A DNA stretch of 64,000 nt from Thermohalobaculum sp964576075. GTDB taxonomy: Bacteria > Pseudomonadota > Alphaproteobacteria > Rhodobacterales > Rhodobacteraceae. The notes beneath the pieces are model-generated. The model saw only the letters and a list, made by a program, of their open reading frames with translations, was not told the origin of the DNA and did not search any database. Shown here piece by piece: positions 23,931-33,273 of the stretch. How positions within the stretch are numbered: position 1 is the first letter of the stretch; each line of letters opens with the position of its first letter. The stretch covers positions 62,001-126,000 of the forward strand of contig CAZNTX010000002.1 of NCBI GenBank assembly GCA_964576075.1, read 5' to 3'. The position numbers and the translations under genes were made by a program.

Positions 23931-26900
23931 CCCCCCAGGTCCAGCTCGGCTCGTCCTGCACGAAGGCGAGGAGGTTGGGGCCGTCGATCTGGTCCGCCGC
24001 CGGGATGGCGATCTCGTGGGAGGTCAGAGCCTCGTTCGCGCCTGGGGAGAGGAAGCCGTAGGAGCGGCCGTTCAGCACGAGCTCGATCTCGTCGGCGAAG
24101 TCGATGTCGTAGCCGCTGAGCGAGAGGACCAGATCGTCGGCCCCGCCCTCGAAGCCGAGGCTGAGCCGGCCGTCTGGGTCCGACAGCCCCTGCCAGCCAT
24201 TGCCGTAGGCGCCCGACTCCTCGACACCGCGGGTGAGGGAGACGTCGGGCGCGCTCGGCGCATCGACCAGGAGGTCGCTCACGCCCCACCACCAGGACGG
24301 GTCGGTCTGCACCAGGGTCACGACGGTCTCGACGCCTGGGGTCTGATCCTCGGGGCCGATCAGGATCTCGTGCTGGGAGAAGGCGTTGTTCGCGCCGCGG
24401 GCGAGATCGCCGGAGGGGGCGCCATTGACGAGGATCGAGAGCTCGTCGGCGAAGTCGATGTCGTAGCCGGTGAAGCTCAGGCCCACCGGACCGTCGGTGC
24501 CGAGGAAGCCGATGGTGAGCTGCCCGTCCGGGTCGGAGAGCCCCAGCCAGCCATTGCCGTAGGCGCCCGCATCCGGCACGCCGAAGACGAGGGGGATGTC
24601 GGCGGTGAGCTCGCCGCCCTGCTCGAGGATCTCGAGCTCGTCCGTGCCCGAATCCGCGCCCGCATTGCCCGCGGCGTCGGTCGCGATGGCGGCGACGTCG
24701 TAGAGGCCGGGCGCGAGGGTCTCGGGCCAGTCCGCCTGCCAGGTGCCGTCGCCGAGATTGACGGCCGGATGGGTCGCGCCGTCGAGGGTGAGGGAGACGC
24801 TCGCCTCCGGGTCGTCCACGGTGCCTGTGAGCGTGGGCGTCGCGTCGCTCGTGGAGAGCGCATCGACCGACACGGCGGGGGCGGTGGTGTCGACGAGGAT
24901 CGAGACCTCGGGCGAGAGCGGGCCGGCGAGCCCGCCCTCCACCACGCGCGCGGCGAAGCTGCGGGTGCCCTCGGCGAGGGCGGGGGACTGGAAGCTCCAG
25001 GTCGTGCCGGAGACCGCAGCGGTGCCGGCGGGCTGGCCGTCGATCAGCAGCTCGAGGCTCTGCCCGGCCAAGAGCGGCGCGGAGAGGGTGCCGGAGAGGA
25101 GCGGCGCGGTGTCGTCGGTCGCGTCGCCCGGGGCGAGGGGGCCGGTGAGCGCGCCCGCATCGTCCTCGATGCCGGTGATCTCGGCGGTCTGGCTCGGGGC
25201 GACCGGCGCGCCGGCCTCGGCGAGGGCGATGTCGGTGAGGCCCCAGATCCAGGAGGGGTCGCGCTGCACGAAGGTCAGAAGGTTGGGGCCGGCGGCCTGA
25301 TCGGAGAGCGGGATGGCGATCTCGTGATCGGAGAATCCGTTGTTCACCCCGGTCTCGAGCGCCCCGAGGGGGGCGCCGTTCAGGAGGATCGTGATCTCGT
25401 CGTTGGTGTCGATGTCGTAGCCGGTGAGCGAGAGGGTCAGGTCCGCCGTGCCGCCCTCGAAGGCGGCGGTCAGCAGGCCGTCCGCGTCGGTCAGCCCGTT
25501 CCAGCGGTTGCCGAAGCTCTCGGGATAGGTCTCGCCGACCACGAGCTCGATATCGGCGGCGGGCTGGGTGTCGACCAGAAGATCGCTCACGCCCCATTTC
25601 CAGGTCGGGTCCGTCTGGACGAGCGTGACAACCATCTGCGCGCCGGGGGTCTGCAGCGCGGCGGGGATCTCGATGGCGTGCGTCGAGTAGCCCTCGTTCC
25701 GCCCGGCGTCGAGATAGCCGGCGGGGGCGCCGTCGATCAGCACGGCGATCTCGTCGTCGAAGTCGATGTCGAAGCCGGTGAGCGAGAGGGTGAGCGGCTC
25801 GCCCGTGCCCTCGAAGCCGATGGTGAGCCGGCCGTCCGGGTCGGAGAGGCCGAGCCAGGAGTTGCCGTAGCTGCCGGTGTCCGGCTGGCCGAGGACGAGG
25901 GAGACGTCGACCGGCTCGCCCGGCGGCGGGGGGGCGAGGATCGTCACCTCGTCCGCGGTGGCGTCGGTCGCGGCGTTGCCGACGGCGTCGGTCGCGGTGG
26001 CGGCGACGTCGTAGGTGCCGGGGGCGAGCGGGTCGGGCAGGTCGAGCGCCCAGGTTCCGTCGCCGAGATTGGCGGCGGCGAGGGTTTGCCCGCCGACCTG
26101 CACGCTGACCGCAGCCTCCGGGTCGTCGACGGTGCCGGTGAGGCGCGGGGTGGTGTCCTCGGTCTCCAGCGGGTCGACGCCGATGGCGGGGGCCTCGGTG
26201 TCGATCGCGAGGGCGAAGCCGGCGGAGAGCGCCCCGGTCTGCCCGTCAGCGCCCACCACGCGGGCGGTCAGCGTCACCGGGCCGTCGGGGAGATCGGCGG
26301 CGGGGGTGAAGCTCCAGCTCGTGCCGGACACCTGCGCATCGCCGAGAGGCGCGCCGTCCGCCAGGATCTCGAGGCGCTGCCCGGGCTCGAGCGCGCCGGA
26401 CAGGAGCCCCTCGAGCCGGGGGCGGGCGTCGTCGGTCGCGTCGCCGTCGAGGAGCGTGCCGGCGAGGCCGCCCGCATCGTCCGTCGCGGAGACGATCACC
26501 GCCGTCTGCGAGGGCGGCGGCGGGGGCGCGAGCCCGGCGAGCATGGCCTCCACATCGAGCCGCCCGCCGGTCATCGTGAAGCCCGAGAGCGAGCCCGTGG
26601 GCGCCACGCTGTCGAGAAGGGCCGCGCGGATCTCGGCGGCGCTCGCATCCGGGTCGGCGGCGGCGTAGAGGGCGATGGCGCCGGCGACATGGGGCGTCGC
26701 CATCGAGGTGCCGCTCTTCCAGCCATAGCCGGTCCCGGGCAGGGTGGAGAGAATGCTCGACCCCGGCGCGCCGAGCTCGATCGTCTCGTCGCCCCAGTTG
26801 GAATAGCCCGCGCGCCCGCCGGTGGAGGTGATCGCCGCGACGCCGATCGCCGCGTCGAAGCCCGTGGTCGGGCTCGTGTCGTAGCTGCCGGCGATATAGG

Positions 26901-27963
26901 GGCTGTTGTCGACGTCGCGCCCGCCGTTGCCGGCGGCGCCGACGAACAGGATGTCGGCGTTCGCGCCCCGCACGATGGCGTCGTAAAGCGAGCTGGAATA
27001 CCCGTCCGCGCCCCAGGAATTGTTGGTGGCGACGAAATGCTGCCCGGGCGAGGCCTGCGCCTCGGCGGTGAAGTAGTCGAGCGAGGCGATGGCGTCGGAG
27101 AGCGAGCCCGAGCCGTTCGTGCCGAGGAAGCGCAGGCCGAGGAGCTGGGTCGCCCAGGAGACGCCGGCGACGCCCTCGGCATTGCCGCCGACCGCGCCGA
27201 CGGTGCCGGCGACATGGGTGCCGTGGCTGCCGCCGTCGAACGGGTCGTTGTCGTCGTCGACGAAGTCCCAGCCGTAGAGGTCGTCGAAGAAGCCGTTGCC
27301 GTCGGTGTCGGTGCCGTCGGCCCAGGCCGGGTCGGCGAGGAGGTCGCGCGCGTCGATCCGCCCGTTGGCGTTGGCGTCCGTGACGAGGGCGGCGTTGGCC
27401 GGATCGTTGAGGTCGCGGAAGGTGACGAGGCCGTCCAAGTCGACATCGGCGATGGCGCCGAAGAGGGCGGTGGGGATCTCCTCCTGGTTCAGCCAGATGT
27501 TGAGGTAGAGATCGGGATGGGTCGGGTCGATCCCGGTGTCGACGATGCCGACGACGGTGCTCGTGTCGCCGATCTGCCCGGTCGCCCAGGCATCGGCCGC
27601 CTGGCTGCCATAGACGTTGGAGGGGGTCGAGTCGTCGCCGAGGAGGCCCCAGGTGTTGCCGTTCGTCACCTGCGGGTCGTCGCTGGTCGCGGCGATGCTG
27701 ACGCGAAGGTCCGGCTCGGCATGCTCGATCCAGGGCAGAGACTTCAGGATCTCGGAGGCGCGCTCGGGGTCGAGCCCGGCGCCGAGCGAGAACTTGCCGA
27801 GAAGACCCTCCAGCCCCGGCACCGCGTCGCGGAGCACCTCCGTGAGACGCCCCCCGATGGCGGCGAGCGCCTGCGCCACCGCCGTGCCCGGCGCGTCGGG
27901 GGAGAACTTCACCAGAATGCCCCTGGGATCGTCGATCCCGACCCAATCTTCGCCCACCGTCAT
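23902..27963 (-). CDS. large secreted-type S8 subtilase with duplicated Ig/lectin-like supermodule
   Basis: Extracellular-type serine protease of 1,353 residues. The catalytic triad is Asp142 (VDTGIDPTHPDL), His247 (GSHGTHVAG) and Ser420 (GTSMATPHVAG). Between Asp and His is an insert with three EF-hand-like calcium loops (DVDLDGLVTFRDL, DANANGRIDARDL, DTDGNGFFDDL). There is no N-terminal signal peptide, as in type I-secreted proteins. After about residue 485 the protein is built of two copies of one block: two Ig-like domains followed by two about 115-residue domains with SYGNSWLGLSDPDG, YDIDF and W-WG-SDLL motifs. The start ATG (27961-27963) has a moderate GAGGG site. Confidence 0.85.
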   Translation of the reverse strand: MTVGEDWVGIDDPRGILVKFSPDAPGTAVAQALAAIGGRLTEVLRDAVPGLEGLLGKFSLGAGLDPERASEILKSLPWIEHAEPDLRVSIAATSDDPQVTNGNTWGLLGDDSTPSNVYGSQAADAWATGQIGDTSTVVGIVDTGIDPTHPDLYLNIWLNQEEIPTALFGAIADVDLDGLVTFRDLNDPANAALVTDANANGRIDARDLLADPAWADGTDTDGNGFFDDLYGWDFVDDDNDPFDGGSHGTHVAGTVGAVGGNAEGVAGVSWATQLLGLRFLGTNGSGSLSDAIASLDYFTAEAQASPGQHFVATNNSWGADGYSSSLYDAIVRGANADILFVGAAGNGGRDVDNSPYIAGSYDTSPTTGFDAAIGVAAITSTGGRAGYSNWGDETIELGAPGSSILSTLPGTGYGWKSGTSMATPHVAGAIALYAAADPDASAAEIRAALLDSVAPTGSLSGFTMTGGRLDVEAMLAGLAPPPPPSQTAVIVSATDDAGGLAGTLLDGDATDDARPRLEGLLSGALEPGQRLEILADGAPLGDAQVSGTSWSFTPAADLPDGPVTLTARVVGADGQTGALSAGFALAIDTEAPAIGVDPLETEDTTPRLTGTVDDPEAAVSVQVGGQTLAAANLGDGTWALDLPDPLAPGTYDVAATATDAVGNAATDATADEVTILAPPPPGEPVDVSLVLGQPDTGSYGNSWLGLSDPDGRLTIGFEGTGEPLTLSLTGFDIDFDDEIAVLIDGAPAGYLDAGRNEGYSTHAIEIPAALQTPGAQMVVTLVQTDPTWKWGVSDLLVDTQPAADIELVVGETYPESFGNRWNGLTDADGLLTAAFEGGTADLTLSLTGYDIDTNDEITILLNGAPLGALETGVNNGFSDHEIAIPLSDQAAGPNLLTFVQRDPSWIWGLTDIALAEAGAPVAPSQTAEITGIEDDAGALTGPLAPGDATDDTAPLLSGTLSAPLLAGQSLELLIDGQPAGTAAVSGTTWSFQSPALAEGTRSFAARVVEGGLAGPLSPEVSILVDTTAPAVSVDALSTSDATPTLTGTVDDPEASVSLTLDGATHPAVNLGDGTWQADWPETLAPGLYDVAAIATDAAGNAGADSGTDELEILEQGGELTADIPLVFGVPDAGAYGNGWLGLSDPDGQLTIGFLGTDGPVGLSFTGYDIDFADELSILVNGAPSGDLARGANNAFSQHEILIGPEDQTPGVETVVTLVQTDPSWWWGVSDLLVDAPSAPDVSLTRGVEESGAYGNGWQGLSDPDGRLSLGFEGGADDLVLSLSGYDIDFADEIELVLNGRSYGFLSPGANEALTSHEIAIPAADQIDGPNLLAFVQDEPSWTWGVTDLLIDVA

Positions 27964-28018
27964 GGTCCGCCCACCCTCGTCTCTTGGTCTCGCGCCGTCA
28001 CCCGTGTTCCGTCTACCA

Positions 28019-28035
28019 TACAATCGCAGATTGTA
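28019..28035. promoter_or_regulatory. perfect palindrome with back-to-back TACAAT boxes
   Basis: TACAATC-GCA-GATTGTA is a perfect inverted repeat in the 191-base divergent gap between the subtilase and AMP-ligase genes. Each arm contains TACAAT, five of six matches to a -10 box, facing outward on each strand. It could be a divergent promoter core, an operator, or both. No good -35 boxes were found. Confidence 0.4.
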
Positions 28036-28154
28036 AACCACGCTGAGGGCCGTCCAGGCAAGGGGGCGGGTCGGGCCTTGCGTCGGCCGGGGGCTACGTC
28101 CTCTAACGGGGAGGCGGCGGGCCGGTCCGCCGCGCCGAGTTCGGGAGGAGACCC

Positions 28155-30800
28155 ATGGCCGCGCGCGCGACCGAGACCGCCGAGGCGCCCTGGAACGTCG
28201 CCCGCCCGCTCGCCGCGCTCGCCCGCGCGCCGGACCGCCCGGCGGTGGTCGAGATCGCCGAGGGCGCGGCGCGCGAGACCTCCCGGCACGAGCTCGCCCG
28301 CCTCGTCGCAGGCATCGCCGGGGCGCTCGGGGCGGCCGGGATCGAGCGGGGCGAGGTCGTCGCGCTCTGGGCGCCCAACTCGGCGCGCTGGATCGCCGCG
28401 GCGCTGGCGGTGGCCCGGATCGGCGCCGTGCTCGCACCCCTCGACGCGATGTCGCGCACCGAGGACGCCGCCCGGGCGATCGAGGGCTGCGGCGCGCGCC
28501 TCGTCCTCGCCGATGCCGACCGGGCCGAGGCGCTCGGCCCCGCGCCCCCGGTCCTTTCGCTCTCGGAGATCGCGCCCGCCGACCCCGAGGCCGACCTGCC
28601 CGCCCCGGACCCCGACGCGCCGATGGCCGTCTTCCGCACCTCCGGCACCACGGGCGCGCCCAAGGTCTTCCGCCTCACCGAGCGCAATATCGCCACCGTC
28701 GTGCAGGCGCTCCTCGATTGGGGGGGCGTGCGCGAGGCCGACCGGGTGCTCCTGCCGCTGCCGATGCACCATGTCTACCCGCTGATCACCGCCGCGCTCC
28801 CCGCGCTCAGCCTCGGCGCGACGGTCGTCCTGCCCGAAAGCCCGACGGGGGCGCATATCCGCGAGGCCTTCGCGGCGGGGCGGCCGACGGTGCTGATCGG
28901 CGTGCCCCGGCTCTTCGAGGCGATGCTCGACGGGATCGACGCCCGCCTCGCCGCGCTCCCCGCGCCCGCCGTTTGGGCGGTCTCGGGGCTCCTGGGGCTC
29001 GCGGGCGGGCTCTCCCGGGCGAGCGGCGGGCGCATCGGGCCGCAGCTTCTCGCCCCGCTCCGCCGAAAGGTGGCGGGGCGGCTCCGGCTCCTCGTCTCGG
29101 GGGGCGCGAAGCTTAAGCCGGAGGTCGCCGACCGGCTCGAGGCCTTCGGCTGGGTGGCGCATTCGGGCTACGGCCTCTCGGAGACCGCCTCCGCCTTCGC
29201 CGGCACCTTCGCGGGCAAGCGCCGCGGCTCGGTCGGCCGCCCGCTCGCGGGCTGCGAGGCGCGCATCGAGGCGCCCGATGCGGAGGGCGTCGGCGAGATC
29301 GTGCTCCGCGGCCCCTCGGTTTTCTCCGGCTATCTCGACAACCCCGAGGCCAACTCCGCCGCCTTCACCGAGGACGGCTTCTTCCGCAGCGGCGATCTCG
29401 GGCGCATCGACGCGGACGGCTTCCTCTACGTCGTCGGCCGCGCCAAGGAGGCGATCGTGCTCTCGGGCGGCGACACGCTCTTCCCCGAGGACGTCGAGGC
29501 CGCCTATCTCGCCCACCCCCACATCGCGGAGATCGGCGTGCTGGAGCGCGACGGCGCGCTCGCCGCCCTCGTCCGCCCCGAGGGCGCGAAGATCGCCGCC
29601 GACCGGGTCGTCGACATCCGCCGGGCGATCTCGGTCGCGCTCTCGCAGACCGGGCGCGGGCTGCCCTCCACCTGGCGGATCGGCGCCTTCGCGCTCACCC
29701 GCGAGGCCCTGCCGCGCACCCGCATCGGCAAGATCCGCCGCTTCCTGCTGCCCGGGCTCTTCGACGAGGCCGAGGGCACCGGCGGCGGGCACGGTCCCCG
29801 CGCGCTGACCGAGCAGGAGGAGGCCTGGGCCTCCGTGCCCCCCCGCGCCGAGGCCCGCGCCTGCCTCGAGCGCGCGGCCCCCGGCAAGGCCTACGACCTC
29901 GACAGCCACCTGCAGATCGACCTCGGCCTCGATTCCTTCTCCTGGATGACGCTCGCCGTCGATATCGAGGAGGCCGTCGGCGTGCGCCTCGACCTCGCCG
30001 ACATCGCCGAGATCGACACCGTGCGCGATCTCCTCGAGCGGGTGAGCGAGAAGGCCGAGGCGCCCGGCGAGGACGGCCCGCCGGTCGCCGCCCGCCTCGC
30101 CGAGGACGCCCGCTGGCTCCGCCCGCGCAGCGGGCTCGAACGCGCCCTCGGCAGCCTTCTCCACTGGGCGAACCGCCGCCTCCTCCGCACGCTCTGCGGG
30201 CTTTCGGTGAAGGGGGCGGAGGGGCTGCCGCGCGAGGGTCCGCTCCTCCTCTGCCCCAATCATGCGAGCATGCTCGACGCCCCCGCCATCGCCGCCGCCG
30301 CGCCCGGGCATCTGCGCGCCCGCCTCGCCTGGGCGGCGGACAAGCGGGTGGTCTTCGGCTCCCCCGTTTTCCGCCTGCTCTGCCGGCCGATGCGGGCCTT
30401 CCCCGTCGATCAGGCGATGCCGACGGTCGCGGTCGAGCTCGCCGAGCGGACGCTCGCGGAGGGCGCGGCGCAGGTCTGGTTCGCCGAGGGCTGGCAGTCG
30501 CCGGACGGCGAGATCATGCCCTTCAAGCCGGGCGTCGCGCGCATCCTCGAGACGGCGCGGCCGCAGGTCGTGCCGGTGCGCATCTCCGGCACCTTCGAGG
30601 CCTGGCCGCGCGACGCGCGCTGGCCGCGGCTGCGCCCGATCGGCGTCGTCTTCGGCGCCCCCGTGGCGGCGGAGACGCTGATCGCAGAGGCCGAGGAGGC
30701 GGCGCAGGCCGCCGACGAGGCCCCCGACGGCGAGGCCCGCCGCCGACGCATCGCCGCCGCCATCGAGGCCCGGGTCCGCGCCCTCGGCCCCGCCTCCTAG
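28155..30800 (+). CDS. three-domain AMP-ligase / acyl carrier protein / acyltransferase
   Basis: Fusion of 881 residues. Residues 1-540 form an acyl-AMP ligase (P-loop TSGTTGAPK at 162-170, GYGLSETA near 338-345, FRSGDLG near 410-416, and PRTRIGKIRR with the catalytic lysine). A carrier domain follows (IDLGLDSFSW, with Ser594 for the phosphopantetheine arm). A PlsC-type acyltransferase completes it, with the H-x4-D motif in PNHASMLD at His703-Asp708. Inferred role: activate a fatty acid, hold it on the carrier domain, and pass it to a lysolipid or alcohol. GGGAGGAG precedes the ATG. The stop overlaps that of metF in a shared CTAG. Confidence 0.85.
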   Translation: MAARATETAEAPWNVARPLAALARAPDRPAVVEIAEGAARETSRHELARLVAGIAGALGAAGIERGEVVALWAPNSARWIAAALAVARIGAVLAPLDAMSRTEDAARAIEGCGARLVLADADRAEALGPAPPVLSLSEIAPADPEADLPAPDPDAPMAVFRTSGTTGAPKVFRLTERNIATVVQALLDWGGVREADRVLLPLPMHHVYPLITAALPALSLGATVVLPESPTGAHIREAFAAGRPTVLIGVPRLFEAMLDGIDARLAALPAPAVWAVSGLLGLAGGLSRASGGRIGPQLLAPLRRKVAGRLRLLVSGGAKLKPEVADRLEAFGWVAHSGYGLSETASAFAGTFAGKRRGSVGRPLAGCEARIEAPDAEGVGEIVLRGPSVFSGYLDNPEANSAAFTEDGFFRSGDLGRIDADGFLYVVGRAKEAIVLSGGDTLFPEDVEAAYLAHPHIAEIGVLERDGALAALVRPEGAKIAADRVVDIRRAISVALSQTGRGLPSTWRIGAFALTREALPRTRIGKIRRFLLPGLFDEAEGTGGGHGPRALTEQEEAWASVPPRAEARACLERAAPGKAYDLDSHLQIDLGLDSFSWMTLAVDIEEAVGVRLDLADIAEIDTVRDLLERVSEKAEAPGEDGPPVAARLAEDARWLRPRSGLERALGSLLHWANRRLLRTLCGLSVKGAEGLPREGPLLLCPNHASMLDAPAIAAAAPGHLRARLAWAADKRVVFGSPVFRLLCRPMRAFPVDQAMPTVAVELAERTLAEGAAQVWFAEGWQSPDGEIMPFKPGVARILETARPQVVPVRISGTFEAWPRDARWPRLRPIGVVFGAPVAAETLIAEAEEAAQAADEAPDGEARRRRIAAAIEARVRALGPAS

Positions 30801-31732
30801 TCGAGCCCGACCGGAAGCTCCCCCCCGCCGCCGCGATGGCCGAGCAGCCAGGCGAGCGCGAGCGGTGCCTCCCAGCGGTTGAGCGCGTAGACATGGAGCG
30901 CCGGCGCGCCATAGGCGACGAGCCGGCGCGCCTGCTCCGCCGTCGCGGCCATGGCGGCGAGGCGGGCGGCCTCCGGGCATGCCTCCGCGCCGCCGAGCAG
31001 CCGGTCGAGCCAGTCCGGCACCCGCGCCCCGTTGGCCCGCGCGAAGCCGCGGATCCGCGGCCAGTCCCCGAGCGGCATCAGCCCCGGCAGGATCGGCGCC
31101 TCGATCCCCCGCCGCGCGCAGGCCTCGAGGAAGCGGCCATAGACCTCCGGGTCGAGCACGAACTGGCAGATCGCCATGCCCGCGCCCGCATCGAGCTTCT
31201 CCTTCAAATGGTCGATGTCCGCCTCGAGCGTGTCGGCCTCCGGGTGCTTCTCCGGATAGGCGGCGACGGCGATCTCGTAGTCGTGGCGCGCGGCGAGCGC
31301 CGCGACGAGGTCGGAGGCATGGGCGAAGCCCGGCGGCGGGGGGCCTGCGGCGGCGCGCGGGCGGTCGCCGCGGAGCGCGAGGATCCGGGTGATCCCGTCC
31401 TCCCAGAACCGCTCGCCCGCCGCCAGCGCCTCCTCCTTCGAGAGGCCGAGCGCCGTCAGATGCGCCATCACCGGCCGCCCCGTCGCCTCGCGGATCTCGA
31501 GGGCGGCGTCGTGGGTGCCGGCGCGCGTGCTCCCCCCCGCCCCCATGGTGACGGAGAAGCCGCCGGAGGCCACCGGGGCGAGCCGCGCCACCGCCTCGGC
31601 GAGCGCGGCGCGCCCCTCGGCCGAGCGCGGCGGGAACATCTCGAAGCTGAGCGGCAGCGACGGGCCCGCCTCGAAGAGGCGGCGGAGCAGCGCCTCGCGC
31701 GGCTGGGCCGGGGTCTCTGGGGCGTCGGCCAT
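30797..31732 (-). CDS. metF: methylenetetrahydrofolate reductase (MetF), DmdA-linked copy
   Basis: FAD enzyme of 311 residues interconverting 5,10-methylene-THF and 5-methyl-THF. Family motifs are SFEMFPPRS at the N-terminus, SVTMGAGGSTR for FAD/folate binding, ILALRGDRP and AYPEKHPEADT. It starts seven bases after the stop of the DmdA-like gene, so the two are co-transcribed. In that context it may run in the oxidising direction, feeding methyl-THF formed by demethylation into one-carbon metabolism. A second metF lies at the right end of the window. Confidence 0.88.
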   Translation of the reverse strand: MADAPETPAQPREALLRRLFEAGPSLPLSFEMFPPRSAEGRAALAEAVARLAPVASGGFSVTMGAGGSTRAGTHDAALEIREATGRPVMAHLTALGLSKEEALAAGERFWEDGITRILALRGDRPRAAAGPPPPGFAHASDLVAALAARHDYEIAVAAYPEKHPEADTLEADIDHLKEKLDAGAGMAICQFVLDPEVYGRFLEACARRGIEAPILPGLMPLGDWPRIRGFARANGARVPDWLDRLLGGAEACPEAARLAAMAATAEQARRLVAYGAPALHVYALNRWEAPLALAWLLGHRGGGGELPVGLD

Positions 31733-31739
31733 GGCGCGC

Positions 31740-33059
31740 TCACTCCGCCCAGTCGCGGCCTTCGGCGCGGGCCCGCTCGCGCGCGCTCGGATGCGCCGAG
31801 GGGCGGAAGGGCACCTCAGAGACCACCGCGTCCACCGCCTCGCCCGAGGTCTCGGTATAGGCCTCGGGCAGCTCCACCTTGAGCTCGGTGCCGAGCCCCG
31901 CATGCTCCCAGGGCACGTAGCCGAGCGCGATGTTGGTGCCGAGCTCGGGCGACCACCAGGGCGAGGTGACATAGCCGATGCGCGCCATGTCCGGCGTCGC
32001 GATCAGCCAGAAATCGGGGGCGTAGTCGGTGATCGGCAGGCCGCCCATCTTCAGCCCCACGAGCTTCAGGCGGAACGGGTAGCGCCCCGCGTCGATCTCG
32101 GCGCGCTGCGCCTCGAGGGCGGCGCGGCCCACATAGTCGGCGGCCTTCTCGCGGGGCACCTGATAGGCGAGATTGACCTGGAAGGGCGAGGTCTCCGCAT
32201 CCATGTCCTGCCCCCAGGAGAGGATGCCGGCGGCGATGCGGCGGTGATGGGCCGGCGCGATCACCCGCAGCCCGTAGCGCGCCCCTTGCCCGCGGAGCTC
32301 GTACCAGGCGGCCTCGGCGGTCAGCGTCGCGTCGCGGACATAGATCTCGTAGCCCTTCTCGCCGGAGAAGCCGGTCTGGCTGACGAGCACGGTCACGCCG
32401 CCGAGCTCGCCCTCCATCAGCCCGTAATAGGGCAGGGCGCGCACCCGTTCGCCGAAGAGATCGGCCATCAGATCCTCCGAGAGCGGGCCCTGGATCTGCA
32501 GCGGCGCCACGTCGATCTCGGCGATGTCGACATCGAAGCGCCGCCCCGTGTTCACCCCCTGCAGCCAGAGCATCAGATCGCTGTCGGAGACCGAGAACCA
32601 GAACTCGTCGCGGTCGAGGCGCAGGAGCACCGGATCGTTGAGGATCCCGCCCTTCTCGTTGCAGAGGATCGTGTATTTGCCGCGCATCGGCTCGATGCGG
32701 GTGGCGTCGCGGGTGATGACGAAATCGACGAAGGCCTCCGCATCCGGCCCGGTCACGCGGATCTGCCGCTCGACGGCGACGTTCCAGAGCGTCACGCGAT
32801 TGACCAGCGCGTCGTATTCGGCCATCGCGCCGCCGTCCTCCGGGCGGACATAGCCGCGCGGGTGATACATGCGGTTGTAGACGGTCGCGCGCCAGCACCC
32901 GGCCTCCACCGAGAGATGCCAGAAGGGCGATTTGCGCACCCGCGTCGAGATCAGCAGGCTGACCGGCGTCGGCCCCGACTGGCGCAGATTGATCGGCACC
33001 AGCCGGTCCGACTGGTCGACGCTCGGCACGTTGGCATGCGCTCTGTAGCCCGCTTTCAT
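31740..33059 (-). CDS. GcvT/DmdA-family folate-dependent methyltransferase
   Basis: Protein of 439 residues in the glycine-cleavage T-protein superfamily, which also contains DMSP demethylase DmdA. Conserved parts include YDALVNRVTLWNVAVERQI, IQGPLSEDLMADLFGE, QTGFSGEKGYEIYVRD and GILSWGQDMD. The N-terminus has an extension of about 80 residues (HANVPSVDQSDRLVPINL, STRVRKSPFWHLS) not found in GcvT. Together with the adjacent metF this suggests transfer of a methyl group from a methylated sulfonium or amine to THF. DMSP is a candidate substrate, but related clades act on others. GGGAG lies nine bases before the ATG. Confidence 0.75.
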   Translation of the reverse strand: MKAGYRAHANVPSVDQSDRLVPINLRQSGPTPVSLLISTRVRKSPFWHLSVEAGCWRATVYNRMYHPRGYVRPEDGGAMAEYDALVNRVTLWNVAVERQIRVTGPDAEAFVDFVITRDATRIEPMRGKYTILCNEKGGILNDPVLLRLDRDEFWFSVSDSDLMLWLQGVNTGRRFDVDIAEIDVAPLQIQGPLSEDLMADLFGERVRALPYYGLMEGELGGVTVLVSQTGFSGEKGYEIYVRDATLTAEAAWYELRGQGARYGLRVIAPAHHRRIAAGILSWGQDMDAETSPFQVNLAYQVPREKAADYVGRAALEAQRAEIDAGRYPFRLKLVGLKMGGLPITDYAPDFWLIATPDMARIGYVTSPWWSPELGTNIALGYVPWEHAGLGTELKVELPEAYTETSGEAVDAVVSEVPFRPSAHPSARERARAEGRDWAE

Positions 33060-33273
33060 CGGCTCGTCTCCCGCTCTGCCTCGCTCGCGCCCGAGGGTCG
33101 CGGCCGGCGCGGGCCGAGACAATCCCCGGGCCGAGACGGTTGCCGGGACGAAGCGCCGCGCCCGCTGCGGGAAATGCCGCGGCCGGCGCGCGGGGGCTGG
33201 CCTCTCCCGGGCGGTCCTGTGCTACTCTGCGCCCGCCGCTTCATGGCAGAAGCAACGATATGGGGAGATCCTG

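Noticed and set aside
23812..28785. Open frame of 1,657 codons on the plus strand over the subtilase
   Set aside because: Mirror of the repetitive subtilase coding strand; low-complexity translation with no conserved motif, while the minus strand shows a full catalytic triad.
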